NCBI GenBank assembly: GCA_964407285.1
Contig: CAYOVG010000175.1
Location: forward strand, 1 to 14,081
Reading direction: 5' to 3'
DNA length: 14,081 nucleotides
DNA from: CAYOVG01 sp964407285
GTDB taxonomy: Bacteria > Desulfobacterota > Syntrophobacteria > Syntrophobacterales > Syntrophobacteraceae
The notes beneath the pieces were generated by a model that saw only the letters and a list, made by a program, of their open reading frames with translations, had not been told where the DNA came from and did no database searches. The translations under genes and the position numbers were made by a program. Positions 11,829 through 14,081 of this stretch are shown here, piece by piece; positions within the stretch are counted from its first letter, which is position 1; each line of letters starts with the position of its first letter.

Positions 11829-14081
11829 CGCGATGATGAACCTGGCTCCCTCCCCGGGCGTGCTGCCGGCGGTAATGGTCCCCCCGTGCCGTTCCACGAT
11901 CTTCTTGCAGATGGCGAGCCCCATGCCTGTTCCCTCGTAGCTGCTCGACCGGCCATGGAGTCTACAAAAAGGAGCAAAGATCTTTTCGAGATATTCCTCC
12001 TCAAAGCCGATGCCGTTGTCCTCGATGGTGATCACGCAAGTCCCCGTACCGTCCTCGCGGCAGGAAACGCTCACAACCGGTTTTTCGTTTTCCTTGTGGA
12101 ACTTGAGGGCATTTCCGATGAGGTTTTGGAAGAGCTGTCGCATCTGGACGGGATCGGCTTCCATGGTGGGAAGGTCTCCCACGTCCACCCTTCCGCCGGT
12201 TTGAGCGATTCTCACTTCCAGGTCCGAGAGCACCTCTCGAACAAGCTCGTTCAGCCTGATCGAAGTGAAAGGCTCCAGACGGGTGCTTACCCGGGAGTAG
12301 TTGAGAAGAGCCTCCAGGAGGGACTGCATCCGACGGGTGGCCGAGAGCATGCGATTCAGATAGTCTTTTCCTCTTTCGCCAAGCACATCTCCGTACTGCT
12401 CGTTGAGCATATTCCCGAACGATCTGACCTTTCGGAGGGGCTCCTGCAAATCGTGAGCGGCGATAGAGGCGAAATCCTGGAGGGCCTGGTTGCTCTCCCT
12501 AAGCTTCTCCATGAGTATTTCCAGTTCGGCCGTGCGCTCCCGGACCCGCTGTTCCAATTCATCGCGAGATCTCCGAAGCTCCTCCTCCATCTCAATGCGC
12601 CCGGTGATATCCATGATCGCCACGGCGCTGCCTGCGATGTGGCCCCGAGCGTCATAAATCGGGGCCGCACTGTTATGGACAAACGCTCGGACGCCGTCGA
12701 AGCGCGCAATTTGCATCAATTGCCCGATAACGGTCTCTCCCTTTCGTACTGCAATGGCCGAAGCCCATTCCTCCGGTTGCACCGGCCTGCCCGTGTCCAC
12801 CCACCACGCGCTGTAAGCGGCATAGTCGCTCACGGTGTATGTAGGCGGGCGAACGCCGCCCCAGATCTGTTCGAAAGCGGAATTGGACTTCACGCCTCCC
12901 CCCTGGGTATCGATCATGGCCACTCCAACCGGCAGGGCCTCCATGAGCGCTTCAAGGCGATTTTTCTCGTTTACGGCTTCGTTGCGAGCGGTTTCTATCG
13001 CCTGCTCGGCCCGTTTGCTCTCCGACAAATCAATGACAAAAGCCACCCCCTGGTCCCTGGCATCCCCCATGCTGCCTCCCCCTACGAGAATCGGTATGCG
13101 TCGCCCGTCACGGCGGATAAACTCCTTCTCGTAGGGGGTGCAAAACCCTTTCGCGTTTATTTCATCGATCCCTTGTCGATCGCGCCAAAGGATTTCCGGG
13201 GGCGTAACATCGCTCCAGCTCACTTCACCTGCCCGGACTTCTTCACGCGTACACCCGAGTAAATCGCAAAAGGCCCGGTTCGCTTCCGTCAGCAGGCCGT
13301 CCGACCGCCAGAAAGCGATCGGAAGCATATCGGACTCGTAAATGCGACGGAATTTGTCTTCGCTCTTCCGCAACCGGTCCTCGGCCTTCTTGCGGTCGGT
13401 GATATCACGCCAGGCGACAACGCCACCGGTGATACCGCCATCCCTGTCCCTGATCGGTCCCGCATTGCAGAGCACGTTCAGCAGGTACCCCTTTGGATTT
13501 CGGAGCACCAACTCCTGCCCCATGACGGTTTCGCCGTATTTTACGGCTCTCCAGAGGGGCAGGTCCTCCACCCGGGCGGGAGTGACGCCGTCCGGCAAGT
13601 AATGATCCACCCCGGCCAGCCAGTCTTCCATGGAAAAGTCCGCGGCGCTGCTCCATCCCCTGGCGAGCAGATCGTGCCCGTAGCTGCTGATATGTGTGGT
13701 GCGCACATCAGGAGCGGAGGCTATGGTGATTCCTTCCGGGATATAATTCATAAGGGCCTCGAGGATGCGTTTTCCCTCTTCCGCCTCCCGAGCCCGGCGG
13801 TCCGCTTCCGCCTTGGCGGCAAGCAACTGCTCCTCCATGAGTTTTCGCCCGGTGATATCCTGCACGGTCCCGACCAATCGAACAGCCCGACCTTGTTCGA
13901 AGAGCACCTTCCCGGTTGCGGCCACCCAGCGTTCACGGCCGTCCTCGAGGGAAACGACCCGGTACTCGGCTTTGTACTCGCCGTTCCCTTGCGGATCGAG
14001 CGCCATTTCCACTGCCGCCCGTGTCGGGTCGCGGTCATCCGGATGGAGCCCTGAGAGGAAGAGTTCGTATGTGACCACGGT
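11808..14081 (-). CDS. Multi-PAS sensor histidine kinase, N-terminus beyond the window
   Basis: The frame is open at the right edge, so upstream sensor domains are missing; residue numbers count from codon 14078. Visible order: a PAS/PAC end (1-80, HPDD and YRVVSLEDGRERWV then DITGRK), a PAS with a DITDRK end (about 105-230), a PAS (236-355), and a fourth PAS (372-493). A coiled coil (495-532) leads to HisKA with phospho-acceptor H542 in AAHDLQEPLRKV, the phytochrome-kinase-type H-box. The HATPase follows with N656 in NLIGNALKF, D687 in DNGIGF, and GTGMGLAIC (717-724). No transmembrane segment or response regulator is visible, so the partner must be elsewhere. It likely autophosphorylates in response to redox, small-molecule or light-type PAS signals; the cue is unknown. 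Its end overlaps the MBL gene by 21 bp. Confidence 0.95.
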   Translation of the reverse strand, partial: TVVTYELFLSGLHPDDRDPTRAAVEMALDPQGNGEYKAEYRVVSLEDGRERWVAATGKVLFEQGRAVRLVGTVQDITGRKLMEEQLLAAKAEADRRAREAEEGKRILEALMNYIPEGITIASAPDVRTTHISSYGHDLLARGWSSAADFSMEDWLAGVDHYLPDGVTPARVEDLPLWRAVKYGETVMGQELVLRNPKGYLLNVLCNAGPIRDRDGGITGGVVAWRDITDRKKAEDRLRKSEDKFRRIYESDMLPIAFWRSDGLLTEANRAFCDLLGCTREEVRAGEVSWSDVTPPEILWRDRQGIDEINAKGFCTPYEKEFIRRDGRRIPILVGGGSMGDARDQGVAFVIDLSESKRAEQAIETARNEAVNEKNRLEALMEALPVGVAMIDTQGGGVKSNSAFEQIWGGVRPPTYTVSDYAAYSAWWVDTGRPVQPEEWASAIAVRKGETVIGQLMQIARFDGVRAFVHNSAAPIYDARGHIAGSAVAIMDITGRIEMEEELRRSRDELEQRVRERTAELEILMEKLRESNQALQDFASIAAHDLQEPLRKVRSFGNMLNEQYGDVLGERGKDYLNRMLSATRRMQSLLEALLNYSRVSTRLEPFTSIRLNELVREVLSDLEVRIAQTGGRVDVGDLPTMEADPVQMRQLFQNLIGNALKFHKENEKPVVSVSCREDGTGTCVITIEDNGIGFEEEYLEKIFAPFCRLHGRSSSYEGTGMGLAICKKIVERHGGTITAGSTPGEGARFIIALPVRRS

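Overview
The window reads as a GC-rich Gram-negative chromosome segment. The gene content suggests a deltaproteobacterium (Desulfobacterota), perhaps a Syntrophobacter-like lineage: an AMMECR1-family protein, a short-Q-loop cytochrome bd oxidase in an apparent anaerobe, a GEMM-I riboswitch ahead of a secreted PKD protein, paired Hsp20 genes and a multi-PAS histidine kinase. This is inference from gene style; no marker gene fixes the taxon. No tRNA, rRNA, CRISPR array, transposase or phage gene was seen.

Region 1 (1-1678, + strand): the end of an AMMECR1/AmmeMemoRadiSam A gene, an unrecognised 181-aa protein, and a zinc-dependent phospholipase C-like protein, closely spaced and probably co-transcribed.

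Region 2 (1691-5175, - strand): the most interesting part. A cyclic-di-GMP-I (GEMM-I) riboswitch (about 5095-5018) runs into a U-tract terminator (to 4951). It lies ahead of a secreted chymotrypsin-fold serine protease with a propeptide-like N-terminal domain, a Cys4 insert, a PKD domain and a C-terminal beta domain. Next on the same strand come a 150-aa membrane-anchored or exported protein that repeats only the propeptide-like domain, and a cytoplasmic-looking esterase. The layout suggests c-di-GMP control of secreted proteolysis, possibly with a dedicated binding or inhibitor partner.

Region 3 (5313-8667): a BEM46-like alpha/beta hydrolase on +, then cydA-cydB on -, encoding a cytochrome bd-type quinol oxidase. 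CydB has an unusual WHTNHTWL sequence in place of WDGN(E/Q)xWL. A perfect 14-bp palindrome lies in the divergent region upstream of cydA.

Region 4 (8893-9789): a secreted Ser/Gly/Thr-rich repeat protein, then a noncoding heptamer-based GC minisatellite duplicated as two copies of about 82-96 bp.

Region 5 (9790-14081): two tandem Hsp20 chaperone genes on - with a recognisable sigma70-type promoter, a divergent metallo-beta-lactamase-fold hydrolase with a TPR-like tail, and a convergent, 3'-overlapping multi-PAS sensor histidine kinase that runs off the right edge. Start codons were chosen by Shine-Dalgarno spacing; several differ from the longest open frame.
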